From: Paenalcaligenes niemegkensis
GTDB lineage: Bacteria > Pseudomonadota > Gammaproteobacteria > Burkholderiales > Burkholderiaceae_B
Length of the DNA stretch: 64,000 bases
Reading direction: 5' to 3'
Assembly: GCF_022230885.1 (NCBI RefSeq)
Contig: NZ_JAKGCT010000004.1
Span: 620,001 to 684,000 of the forward strand
Under the pieces are notes generated by a model. It saw only the letters and a list, made by a program, of their open reading frames with translations. It was not told the origin of the DNA and made no database searches. The position numbers and the translations under genes were made by a program. Each line of letters opens with the position of its first letter. Position 1 is the stretch's first letter. Of this stretch, positions 39,212-49,149 are shown in pieces.

Positions 39212-40033
39212 TCATCTTATAATTTTCAAAATAGAAATCCCATCTTCATAAATTATTTCATGGTTATATTGGAACGCTCTTTCATTTAAATAATGATATT
39301 GTTTTTGATATTCTCGGCGCTTTAGCGGATCAATTTTAATTTGCAAAATCATCTCCTCTCTTCCCGCTTCACACAATGTTTCGCCAAAAGGATTAACAAC
39401 ACAGCTTCCGCCAGCAAACTGATGAGCAAAATCATCCTCTCCTACTCGATTGACAAAAGCAGCATAAAACTGATTTTCCTGCGCGCGAGCTTTAATTGCC
39501 GTTCGATGGGTTTCGCTATAAGGATCCATGTTGCCGTTCACTACTAAAAGTAGATCAACATTTAACTCGGCGTTTGCTCTACCCGATTCAGGGAATTCAA
39601 TATCAAAGCAGATCAATAAGCCAATGCGAACCCCACGCCATTCAAAACTGATAAAGCGATCTCCAGGTGTAAATAGTCCTCGATCTGTTAACCACATATG
39701 AGTCTTGCGATAAGTAGCAATACGTCCTTTTTCAGGATCAATAAAAATTGAACTATTGTAGTACTTACCACCTTCCTCTTCACAAATTCCAGCAAGCACG
39801 GCTATACCTTTCTCTTTAGCCTCCTTTTCTAAAGTTTTAACAATTTCGCCTTGTAATGACTGCGCATAATTTTCGACATTCTCATGTGTCGGAAAACCGC
39901 TAAAACAAGTTTCCGGAAAAATCAGAATATCACTTGATGATTTTGCTTTACGAATGATCTGCACAACTTTTTCTAAATTACCGACAATATCGCCATCTTT
40001 AAAGGTAATTTGTGCAAGCTCTAACGTGAACAT
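39212..40033 (-). CDS. Nitrilase-superfamily carbon-nitrogen hydrolase
   Basis: Cytoplasmic amidase/nitrilase-like enzyme of 273 residues with the full Glu-Lys-Cys triad: Glu in LIFPETCFSGF (about residue 42), Lys in YRKTHMWLTDRG (about 110) and Cys in IGLLICFDIEFPE (about 146). It hydrolyses a C-N bond of an unidentified amide or nitrile. It is A+T-rich like mesX-mesD and sits between a serine-recombinase relic and a tyrosine-integrase relic, so it was probably imported. Confidence 0.88.
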   Translation of the reverse strand: MFTLELAQITFKDGDIVGNLEKVVQIIRKAKSSSDILIFPETCFSGFPTHENVENYAQSLQGEIVKTLEKEAKEKGIAVLAGICEEEGGKYYNSSIFIDPEKGRIATYRKTHMWLTDRGLFTPGDRFISFEWRGVRIGLLICFDIEFPESGRANAELNVDLLLVVNGNMDPYSETHRTAIKARAQENQFYAAFVNRVGEDDFAHQFAGGSCVVNPFGETLCEAGREEMILQIKIDPLKRREYQKQYHYLNERAFQYNHEIIYEDGISILKIIR

Positions 40034-40059
40034 CTACTTTGCCTCTTAAATGATTGCTT

Positions 40060-40149
40060 CTCGGTCACACCAAGCTCGAAAGCACGGTGCGATACCTTGG
40101 TATCGAAGTCGATGACGCGCTGGAAATGGCAGAGCAGACAGAGGTGTAA
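40060..40149 (+). pseudogene. Tyrosine integrase C-terminal relic
   Basis: Thirty codons read LGHTKLESTVRYLGIEVDD, then ALEMAEQTEV and TAA. This is the extreme C-terminus of a tyrosine recombinase with the H...Y catalytic spacing (GHTKLESTVRYLG). Nothing upstream continues the frame. A CCGGACAG/CTGTCCGG hairpin (40163-40198) follows, as expected at the former gene end. Confidence 0.7.
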
Positions 40150-40281
40150 TATTTACTTACGACCGGACAGTGCAACAGCAAAAATGCTCGCTGTCCGGCC
40201 AAAGCGGACGGTCGTCAAACAACTGATAGAGTGAGCTTGCCAAGTATAGATTGTCAGTCAAGCACTTCGCACCATTTGCGC

Positions 40282-41219
40282 TTAACGCTGCTGGTTCTGC
40301 TGCAGCCATGCCTTCGTATCGGTCGTTGGGATACGACGTACTGCGTTATAGGTGCCCGCTTTATCCCACCACATACCGTCACCGCGTGCGAATCCAAGCC
40401 GGTAGCGCGCCATACCGTTTTCCGGATGCCGTGCAAGTTCAGCGACCAACATGTCGATAGTCAGCAATTCCCTTCGGAAGCGACGTCCCATGACCTTATC
40501 GACCAGATCGCCGAGCTCGCGATAGGACAGCGTGTCGCTCGCAACATATACGACCTCGTTCGCGATCCTGGGCCGCTCAAGCAGAATTTCAATCGTTAAT
40601 CGGCCGATGTCTTCGGGCGTGGTAACCGTCACCTTTGTATCCCAGCTTCCCAGTCCTCGCACGACCCCTCGTCTACATCGATCAGTCCGAAAGCGGGCTG
40701 GAACAGGAAACTCGTAAACATCCCTGTCGATACAATCACCCACTCGGTCCGCGTCTGCGCCCGCAGCAAGCCCCTTACCTCATACTGCTCGTCGAAGACA
40801 GGCTGGCCGCTGCCTTTGCCGACAATATCGTAATCCACCCCGAACTGCCAGGGAAAATACCTTGCAACGCCGGCGCGCAACGCTGCATTGGTCAGTCTGA
40901 TTTGCGTTCCTGGACCCGCCACGAATCCTGTGCAATTGATCACAGTGTGAAATCGACTCATAAGCGCAACCAAGTCGTCGTCGGAGCACGCAGCAAGATC
41001 GAATGGCAGAAGGTCGACATGCGCAGTGCGCAGATCATGGTAGTTCTGCGCCTGTTCTGGGCTGGGCGTGGCGAGCGAACTCGGCGACACCAATACCGTT
41101 AAAGAGTTAGTTGTATCTTTTCGGCGTAGCATGAGCTGTCGTAGAACGGCCATGCCAAGTTCGCCGGCGCCGAGGACGAGCATGTTATCGAGTTCAATAT
41201 AGTCGAGGTCGTCAGTCAT
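40282..41219 (-). CDS. NmrA-like/isoflavone-reductase-type NAD(P)-binding protein, frameshifted
   Basis: Atypical short-chain reductase of the NmrA family. The start at 41219 (MTDDLDYIELDN) precedes the Rossmann motif MLVLGAGELGMAVLRQL. It also has VINCTGFVAGPG, YFPWQFGVDYDIVGKGSG, and C-terminal TVTTPEDIGRLTIEIL. Two frames join at the run 40665-40668. One extra base restores DEGVVRGLGSWDTKVTV. The divergent LysR gene 137 bases away is the likely regulator. Substrate unknown. Confidence 0.84.
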
Positions 41220-41355
41220 GATGTTTCTGTCCAGAGAGTTGAATGTGGAGTGAAGTATAAGAAGCACAAACAAAACACATAAGCCCCCGCGTCATGCTCT
41301 TAGAATTGCAAAAAATGGGATAATCGTCATCATTTCAGCTTCACAAGGACATGGT

Positions 41356-42291
41356 ATGGACAGAATTCGCTCAATGCAGATTTTTTCACGTGTAGTTGAA
41401 GCTGGCAGTTTTGCCGGCGCAGCAAGAACCCTTTCGATCCCGCGCTCAACCGTGAGCAGATCCGTTCAGGATCTGGAACGTGCACTCGGAGTGAGTCTAT
41501 TGCAGCGTACGACACGAAGCTTGCGCCTGACATCAAATGGCAGCTTCTATTATGAGCACTGTCAGCAGGTGCTTCTGGAAATTGAAAGCGTTGAGGCGGC
41601 ATTGTCCAACACCGCGATTCAACCACGCGGTCGGCTTCGCGTTGACATGACATCGTCGTTTGCTCGGGCTGTGGTGCTACCTGCAATCAACGGCTTTCTT
41701 GACCGTTACCCAGACCTCGAGATCGTTCTTACCCTCGGCGACCGTCCGGTGGACCTTATTCAGGAGGGCCTCGACTGCGTGGTGCGCTCAGGCACGCCAC
41801 AGTCATCGGCGTTGCTCGTGGCCAGGAGCATTGGAAGCTTCGAATGGATCACCTGCGCCTCGCCCACCTACCTGAAACATCACGGTGCTCCGCTTTCTTT
41901 GGACGACCTCGCGAACCATCAGGTCGTGGAGTTTCATTCCGGTCGTACCGGACGCGCGATGGACTGGCGTTTCAGTGCGGCTGAAGGGGAACAGACGATC
42001 AGCCTACGCGGCAGACTTGCCGTCAACGACACTGATGCCTATATTAGCTGCGCACTGGAGGGGCTTGGACTTATTCGCATTGCGAATTTCCTCGCTACGC
42101 CGTACCTTCAGGATGGGAGCCTTATCAGGGTGCTCCCGGAGCAACGTGGGCCTGAAGTTCCCCTATCTGTGTTGTACCCCCGAAACCGCCATCTTTCTCC
42201 TTCCGTGCGCGCCTTCGTTGACTGGATGGCGGGGCTGCTGAGCGGCGTAACCTTGCCAGCGGCTGGAACAGCGCCTATTTCAGATATTTGA
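41356..42291 (+). CDS. LysR-family transcriptional regulator
   Basis: Intact LysR regulator of 311 residues. It has an N-terminal winged helix (SFAGAARTLSIPRSTVSRSVQDLERALGVSLLQRTTR) and a co-inducer domain typical of the AaeR/DmlR subgroup (GRLRVDMTSSFARAVVLPAI, EGLDCVVRSG). It is divergent from the NmrA-like gene, which is its probable target. The IS1182 element begins 41 bases after its stop. Confidence 0.92.
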   Translation: MDRIRSMQIFSRVVEAGSFAGAARTLSIPRSTVSRSVQDLERALGVSLLQRTTRSLRLTSNGSFYYEHCQQVLLEIESVEAALSNTAIQPRGRLRVDMTSSFARAVVLPAINGFLDRYPDLEIVLTLGDRPVDLIQEGLDCVVRSGTPQSSALLVARSIGSFEWITCASPTYLKHHGAPLSLDDLANHQVVEFHSGRTGRAMDWRFSAAEGEQTISLRGRLAVNDTDAYISCALEGLGLIRIANFLATPYLQDGSLIRVLPEQRGPEVPLSVLYPRNRHLSPSVRAFVDWMAGLLSGVTLPAAGTAPISDI

Positions 42292-42327
42292 ATTTTCTGT
42301 CTATTGGGGCTTTAAATGTCCGCAATG

Positions 42328-44021
42328 GGTCGAGGCTGTGTGAAAACGCTTCACTGGTCGCCTGATCCCAATTAAAATAAGCCATCCCGTTTAAGCGAGG
42401 TGGCCGATGAAGCGATTTATCGAAGGCGAGGAGCGAAGTCAGATCGCCTTGCTCCCTGAATGCCTTGATGATTATGTCACCGAGGACAACCCGGTTCGCG
42501 TCATTGAGGTCTTTGTCGACGAACTGGATTTGCATGCGCTCGGCTTCAAGGGTATGCAACCCGCATTGACCGGGCGCCCTTCATATCACCCGTCCGTTCT
42601 TCTGAAGCTCTATCTTTATGGCTACCTTAATCGCGTCCAATCCAGTCGACGTCTGGAGCGGGAAGCACAGCGTAATATTGAACTGATGTGGCTCATTGGG
42701 CGGCTGGCTCCTGACTTTAAGACCATTGCCGATTTTCGTCGTGATAACGGTGTTGGCATTCGGAATGCGTGTCGACAATTTATTGTGATGTGCCGCCAAC
42801 TCAAACTGTTCTCACAAGCCATCGTTGCCATTGACGGTAGTAAATTCAAGGCCGTTAATAACCGGGATAAAAACTTCACCCCCACAAACTCGATCACCGA
42901 ATAAAACAAATCGATGAGAGCATCGAACGCTATCTGGGTGCGTTGGAAACGGCTGACCGAACTCAGCCAATTGAGGTCGAGGCTACTACGCAACGGCTGC
43001 AAGAGAAACTAACCAAGCTTAGGCAACAGATGCAGCAATTACGGATGATTGAAGAACGCTTGAACCAGCAACCAGATAAACAATTATCCCTGACCGACCC
43101 CGACGCGCGATCAATGGCGACCAGCGGCAGGGGTACTGGCATGGTCGGCTATAACGTGCAAGCAGCGGTCGATACCAAACATCATCTAATTGCTGCGCAT
43201 GAGGTCACCAATGTCGGCCATGACCGAACACAGCTCTCGAATATTGCGTTTAAAGCACAAGAGGCGATGCAGGAAAATACCTTGGGGGTAGTTGCAGATC
43301 GTGGATACTTCAAAGGCCCAGAAATACTGGCTTGCGAGCAGGCGGGTATTGAGACGTATGTTCCCAAACCCATGACGTCCAACAGCAAAGCTGAGGGGCG
43401 ATACAGTAAACTGGATTTCATCTACCTTGCCCAAGACAATGAATACCAATGTCCGGCTGGGCAACGACTCACTTATCGGCACTCAACACGCGAAGAAGGC
43501 ATGAAAATCGATGTTTACTGGACATCAGCCTGCAAAACCTGCCCCCAGAAAATGCAATGCACCACCGGTAAGGAACGTCGAGTCAGGCGCTGGGAACATG
43601 AAGACGTTTTGGATGCCATGCAACGTCGCTTGGATAGCACGCCAGGCAAGATGAAAGAGCGGCGCTGTACCGTGGAGCATGTCTTCGGAACGCTAAAATT
43701 CTGGATGGGGTCAACGCACTTTCTAATGAAGTCGCTCCCCCATGTGGGTACAGAAATGAGCCTACATGTGCTGGCCTACAACCTGCGACGGGTAGTAAAT
43801 ATTCTTGGGGTTGCCGAGACTATCAAGGCGATACGACTGGTGGGGGCATGAGGCCCCTTATTCGCCTTTTTTAGAGCGTTATGCGCCGCTCATATTAGCC
43901 GTCAGAAGCATCAGCCTGGCCTACGACAATATATAAACTGGATTGCGGGAATATTATGACCCAATCCTACTCCAATCGTCGGGCTGGGCAACTCAAAATG
44001 TGTTTTCACACAGCCTCGGTC
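42328..44021 (+). mobile_element. IS1182-family insertion sequence with 4-bp target duplication
   Basis: Terminal inverted repeats GAGGCTGTGTGAAAAC at 42332-42347 and its complement ending at 44017 bound an element of about 1,686 bp. GGTC occurs on both flanks (42328-42331 and 44018-44021), as a direct target duplication. Removing the element and one GGTC leaves the continuous sequence CGCAATGGGTCGTTCTCTGC. One transposase gene fills the interior. Confidence 0.88.
42407..43851 (+). CDS. IS1182-family transposase, frameshifted
   Basis: DDE transposase of about 480 residues in two frames. The first part (MKRFIEGEERSQIALLPECL, VFVDELDLHALGF, AIVAIDGSKFKA) holds the first catalytic Asp. The second part holds GYNVQAAVDTKHHLI, LGVVADRGYFKG with the second Asp, and VEHVFGTLKFWMG with the Glu. 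The break at about 42889 is repaired by one extra A (ACAAA to ACAAAA), giving FTPTKLDHRIKQIDESIERYL. Transposition activity depends on whether the shift is real. Confidence 0.9.
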
Positions 44022-44159
44022 GTTCTCTGCCTGACAAATAGGACAGAGTAGGTCAGGTCAAGTCTGAGTTAAAGCACTTGAGTCAACCTCCCGCGATAAT
44101 CCTCGGATGAAAACTTACGTACAGTGTCTCAATCGACCCAGCATCAGAATCGAAAAGCC

Positions 44160-44489
44160 TCAGTGCTCTTCCCGAGGAGTAACCTTCTGTTTAGCGGGTT
44201 CGCCGTCGCACGACCTTGTGAGCGGAGGATTACCCCGATCACGCCAATAGTTCGCAGCAATATCGGCTCCTGAAGTCCCCATTCCCGGAATTTGGTAGCG
44301 CTCGCCCATTGATATCCGTGGCGGTTTGTGCCGTCTCCCAATACTCGCAAGCGCCCCGCCGATTGCCGCACCAAAAAGTGCGCCCGCGCACATCATAACG
44401 GCCCACAGCCCCCAGTCATCATTGAGCGAGGTGAGTAACCCAGCGCCTATACCCAGCAGCAAGAAGCTGATGAAGATCAATCTACGCAT
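44160..44489 (-). CDS. Small membrane protein of unknown function
   Basis: Protein of 109 residues. It has two membrane helices (about 4-22, LIFISFLLLGIGAGLL, and 28-52, LWAVMMCAGALFGAAIGGALA) and a hydrophilic tail of about 55 residues with RYQIPGMGTSGADIAANYWRDR. The start follows GGAGG (GAAGGAGGTCC). I do not recognise a family. No operon partners. Confidence 0.65.
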   Translation of the reverse strand: MRRLIFISFLLLGIGAGLLTSLNDDWGLWAVMMCAGALFGAAIGGALASIGRRHKPPRISMGERYQIPGMGTSGADIAANYWRDRGNPPLTRSCDGEPAKQKVTPREEH

Positions 44490-44554
44490 TTTCGCTGGAC
44501 CTCCTTCGGTTCATGCGAGAAATTCGCAGCGCAACCTGTGAACCTAGTCTCAAA

Positions 44555-44824
44555 CTACGGCATCACTCGGTAAACTGTGGCGAGTCCTACGTCCACCTTG
44601 CGTTCGATGAGCAATTTAAACATTTCGTCGGTACTAAAATGTACTACCTGCGTCCTTTCGCCGGCGGCGTTTGCCTCCTCAGCTCTTCGACGCTGCTCTT
44701 CATGGAAGACTTCCAAGATTGCCACACGAGGAACAGTAGCCCTCATGTTCAAATTCAGTAGTTCTTCACGAATATATTGTTCAACCATCTTCTCTATCAG
44801 ATACCCTCGACGCTGCGCATTCAA
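44555..44824 (-). pseudogene. Fur-like regulator, truncated
   Basis: N-terminal DNA-binding half of a Fur-family regulator: NMRATVPRVAILEVF, FSTDEMFKLLIERKVDVGLATVYRV. The recognition-helix ending GLATVYRV is followed by MP and TAG where the family continues with a Q-F-E segment. In frame after the stop comes FET, so a CAG to TAG change is possible. The metal-binding C-terminal domain is absent. Confidence 0.65.
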
Positions 44825-45167
44825 ACAAAGAGAACGCCGAAGTCAGAACATACTTTGTATCAAGGCGAAGTGCTGTATCTGTACATACACTACTCTTGCA
44901 GATGCACTCGACCAGTTCGCCCAGACGCTCTGTGAAAAATCAGTTTTATGCAATACAGCAGTTTCATGATCGTTTTTTGTCATGCGTAATCCGTTATGCG
45001 CCCCAGCCCTATCACACCCCAGCCCACCCTTCTGCTTACAAAAATCGAATTTACGCAACAAATCAGTTTCATAATTCATTTTATGCAAGCATAATTGAAT
45101 TCGTCATCTTTTCGGTGCAAATTCATCATTTTTACGCGTCTTGCGGCAACAGTACCCGGAACGACCT
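44825..45167. other. A+T-rich intergenic stretch
   Basis: No supported gene. An ATCAGTTT(C/T)AT sequence recurs near 44939 and 45061. Nothing else is recognised. Confidence 0.4.
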
Positions 45168-46738
45168 ATGACTGACCTTCCCAACGATCCTATTGGCGCA
45201 GCGTGGCTAGCCCAGGCGTATGAGCTATTTCCAATCGGGCGCATGCCCGTACACAGCCAGATCGGTGGGCGACGGGCCACCCAAATCAGAGACGGCGACA
45301 GATTGGAAACCTATCAGGCGGCCATGCGTCCCTCGCTCAAGCCCGCGGCGTACCTTCAATTCCACCTGCGCCACGAGGTGCCGCACTTGGAGTTCCTGTC
45401 GCGCCTGTTCGCCAAGACCGGCCCCGCCTTTGTTCAGGCCTGGATCGATGCCGAACCGACCGGGTAGTATGCCCGCCAGGCTGCCTTTCTGTATGAGAGG
45501 TTAAGCGAAGACACCTTACAGGTACCTGCACGCCTTGGCGGCAATTATGCCGATGCCATCGATAGCAGCAAACTCGTAGCGGCTTCGGCCGATCGCATCG
45601 TAAAAGTGCCACGCTGGCGCATCAATGACAACTTACCGGGTACCAGATACTTTTGCCCGACTATCGTCAAAACGGATGCAACGCTCCAGGCCATGGCCCT
45701 GGACGTACCGCAACTCTTTTCAGCACCTGACGGATGAATTCGGCGAAGATCTGCTGCAAAGCGCCGCCATCTGGATGACACTGCGTGAAAGCAAGGCCAG
45801 TTTTGCCATCGAGGGTGAAGCAGACCGCGCCAGCCGTATCGAACGGTTCGCCGAGGTCATGGCCCGAAGAACGGGCCACGGAGACAATCCCTTTAGCGAC
45901 ACTGCGCTTGCTCGACTACAAAGCGAGATACTGGGCAGGCGCACGACACTCACTCATTTCGGCTTGCGCCAGTCGCCCGTTTTTGTAGGCGAAACAGTGC
46001 GCTATCAGGATATTGTGCATTACATTGCGGCGCGATGGCACGGTACCGGAGCCGGTGATTCTTCCCGTATCAGCGGCCATCACCGACGATTCCGGAGAGC
46101 GCCGAAATTACGATCGCGTGCTGGATGAGGTGTCCAGACCCCTGATGCAAGCGGCGCGTGAACATATAACATTCGCGTCAAGGCACACCACCTATCCGGA
46201 TGGCGTCGTTTCTAACTTCGAATTCCACGGAAATGAGCAGATCCGTCCCGTGTGGCGCTATCTTGATTTAGGTCCACATGTCGTCTACCTGTCCAACATC
46301 GTCAAACGCACTTTGATTGAACAGATGCGCGAGCAGTCGCGCTGTCTGCGCAATCACGGGCGCGCTCGCCAGGCGCTCAAAGACGTGGTCGAAATGCCTG
46401 ACCAGCAGGCAGACCGTGTCATTCGATCCATTGAGCAAAACAAGGGTGAACTCAGCAACGCACTGGTCAAGCAAATGCCAGTGCTCAGTGAGACCGGGGT
46501 ATGGGCGGAGATCATCGAAGCCGTATCGCAAGCTTTCCAAGAAGACCTGCCCCCGATACCCATGCAACAGCTCCTCAGTCCTAGTTACGGCCACGAAAAG
46601 CTTGATAATCCGACGCTTGAGGATCTCATTGATATTTTCGAGGATAGCTGGACCGATTACATCTTTTCACCCTGCGAACTCCTGCTAAAGACGCCCCATG
46701 GTGATATCGCCGTATCTCAACGGCTTACAACGCCGTGA
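45168..46738 (+). pseudogene. Fic-domain protein, decayed (catalytic core deleted)
   Basis: Relic of a large Fic-family AMP-transferase-like protein. The N-terminus (GAAWLAQAYELFPIGRMPVHSQIGGRR, HEVPHLEFLSRLF) stops at TAG 45465-45467, a probable CAG to TAG change (TG*YARQAAFLYERL). A frameshift follows near 45700-45720. DNA for the HPFxDGNGR catalytic motif is gone: RYQDIVHYIAA is joined directly to LRRDGTVPEPVILPVSA near 46020. The C-terminal helical part is otherwise intact to 46738. Several different lesions mean true loss of function. Confidence 0.85.
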
Positions 46739-47708
46739 TTCTGAAGCGACTCCAAGGCCGAACTATTTTCTTTACCATGCTCGCCGATCTCCAGAAAGCG
46801 ATCTCTGATCCATATGCCGGCGGGATCGCTTTGAGCACGTGGATGCCATGCCATCGCCAGGCGAAAAGGCGGGATGCGAAATGGAAGAGGAATCAAATCC
46901 ACAAATGCCGCATAGCGCTCAAGCAATTTTCGCGGAAGGCTGGCCACACCATCAGTCTGCGACAGAACAAGTGCCACTTGGTTATAGCTGGGCACGGTAG
47001 CGACTACGTTTCTCTCGACGCCCAGTTCTGCCAAAACCGTGTCCACGGGAGTAGAGAAGCCTGCCCGGGATGAAACCACGACATGGCGCAGGTCGCAATA
47101 CTCCTCCAGACCGGGTGTCCCGGTACCTCGAGGGTGGCCACACCGCTGAGCCAGCACGAAATCGTCACTGAGAAGAAAACGTGCCTTAAGGGCATCGGGT
47201 ACCTTGTCTATATCTCCTAGAAACAAGTCGACCTCACGGCGCGCCATGCGCTCAACCAGACCGGCGTCGTCCGCAGGCACGACGGCCATCCGCAATTTGT
47301 GGTTGGCGTAACTCATCACCTTCGCCATGACATCCAGTGCCAAGATCGTGAACACGCTGTCATTTGTTGCGACGACGAATGTTCTTGCCGAGGTTCGAGG
47401 ATCAAATTCGGGGATTGCGCCACAGCATCGCGCAGCCTGACCAGCGCATCCGCCAGAGCCGGACGCAACGCAAGCGCCCTTTCGGTCGGCACCATGCCGC
47501 GGCCCGTTTCCGAAGGAACGAGTAGCGGGTCCTGGAACAGCTCGCGCAGACGAGACAGGTGGCCCGACAAAGTCGACTGACCGATGTGCAGGCGCTGCGC
47601 CGCATGCGTCACATTCAATTCGTCCAGCAAGGTGTCCAACGAGATCAGCAGGTGCAGCTCTGATTTTTTCATATCGAACATTCCGATACCTCCCATCGAA
47701 ACTAACAA
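46717..47708 (-). CDS. LysR-family regulator (NodD/LinR-like), frameshifted
   Basis: LysR regulator. The N-terminal helix-turn-helix is at 47316-47708 (LNVTHAAQRLHIGQSTLSGHLSRLRELFQDPLLV). The effector domain is in another frame to 46717 (FVVATNDSVFTILALDVMAKV, LFLGDIDKVPDALKARFLLSDDFVL). One extra base in the run 47410-47413 restores AQSPEFDPRTSARTFVVATND. It is divergent from the metallohydrolase gene, whose expression it probably controls. Its 3' end overlaps the Fic relic by 22 bases. Confidence 0.86.
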
Positions 47709-47796
47709 TTAACGGCCATCTGGATACCCTCTTTAAACTTTGATTTACTGCATCCAGCACTATATCGCACAGCCTCTACTTAAAAGGGAAACCCAC

Positions 47797-48785
47797 ATGC
47801 ATCGATCGTTTCTTTCCATATCCTTGGTCATTGCTGCAGCGTTCTCCCCCGCCATCAGCCCCACTGTGGCCGCGGCGGGGAAAGCCCTCCATCCATGATC
47901 AGTCAATTCCAGGCCGGCTACCACCATTTCAAGATAGGCAAGATCGAGGTCATCGCCTTATCGGATGGCACGCTACCAATCCCTGCGGACAAGCTGCTTA
48001 CGAATGTTCGGACGGGCGAGGTGGCGTCGCGCCTTGCGCATACATACCAAGGCACGGATGTCGAGGCGTCTATCAATGCTTTTCTAATCAAAGCCGGTGA
48101 CCGCCTGATTATGGTGGACGCCGGTACGGGCGAACTCTACGGTCCTACCCTGAACAAATTGGGCGCAAGTCTAAAGGGCGCGGGCGACAAGCCGGAGCAA
48201 ATCACCGACATCTTGATCACCCACATTCACACAGACCACACCGGAGGCCTGATGGATGGCCACCGCATGGTTTTCCCCAACGCCACCTTGCACGTAGAGC
48301 AAAAGGAAATCGATTACTGGTTGAATCCGAACCGTCGTAAGCAAGCGCCTGAGTCGATGAAGAAGTATTTTGATGAAGCATCAGCCAAAGTCCAGCCCTA
48401 CGTGGACGCAGGGAAAGTGAAACCATTCAGCGGGGAAACCTTGCTTTTCCCGGAAATTCGATCAATCCCAGCAGCCGGTCATACCCCAGGCCATACGCTG
48501 TACTCACTCGAGAGCCAAGGAGAGAAGCTCGTGTTCTGGGGAGATCTGCTTCATGTCGCGGAAGTACAACTTCCTCGGCCGGATATCACGATCGTCTTCG
48601 ACGTGGACCCTAAAGCCGCTGCGGCTACCCGCAAAAAGGTGCTCGCAAACGCCGTGAAGGAAGGCTATTGGATAGCTGGAGACCACGTCTCATTTCCCGG
48701 TGTGGGACATGTGCAAGTCGATGGGGACGGCTACCGCTGGATACCCATGACATATATAAATGACTATTACGAAAGAAGTAAGTGA
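47797..48785 (+). CDS. Metallo-beta-lactamase-fold hydrolase (methyl parathion hydrolase-like), frameshifted
   Basis: Secreted binuclear-metal hydrolase. ATG 47797 gives a signal peptide (MHRSFLSISLVIAAAFSPAI ... VAAAG). The mature part begins near 47895 (MISQFQAGYHHFKIGKIEVIALSDGT). The two are joined by one extra G in GGGG 47877-47880. Metal ligands are seen in THIHTDHTGG, AGHTPGHT, FWGDLLH and GDHVSFPGVGHV. The order and spacing closely follow methyl parathion hydrolase. That family includes organophosphate and lactone hydrolases, so the native substrate is open. Confidence 0.86.
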
Positions 48786-48789
48786 ACGC

Positions 48790-49111
48790 GGACGTCTCGA
48801 GCACAGCAAGGCATTCAAGGTACATATCGCTATCACAGATGTGCCCCATCGCTTCTCGCATTGCGAGCATTTCCAAGGCAGCGAGCATCCGCGTGATTTC
48901 AAGGATGGATGGTTCATCCAAACCTGCAATTTTCACGCCTTTACGAGGGACGCTAACCACTAGGCCCCTGGATTCGAGATAGCGAAATGCCTCGCGCACA
49001 GGGACATGGCTTGTATCGAACTCGACCGCGATTGCGTCCTGACGCAACGACTCTCCAGGCTTTAACAATACGATCAGCCAAAATCCGCGCAATTCGTTCC
49101 TGCAAAGTCAT
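48790..49111 (-). pseudogene. GntR-family (FCD) regulator, truncated
   Basis: The start (49111, MTLQERIARILADRI) is out of frame with the rest of the helix-turn-helix (LKPGESLRQDAIAVEFDTSHVPVREAFRYLESRGLVVSVPRKG). The FCD domain stops after ILEITRMLAALEMLAMREAMGHI, where the frame runs into the opposite strand of the hydrolase gene. Most of the effector domain is lost. It lies on the same strand just after the ammonia-lyase, which it probably once regulated. Confidence 0.75.
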
Positions 49112-49149
49112 ATTTGTTGTTTCATGCATCTAATTGCTCGCTGATGAAA

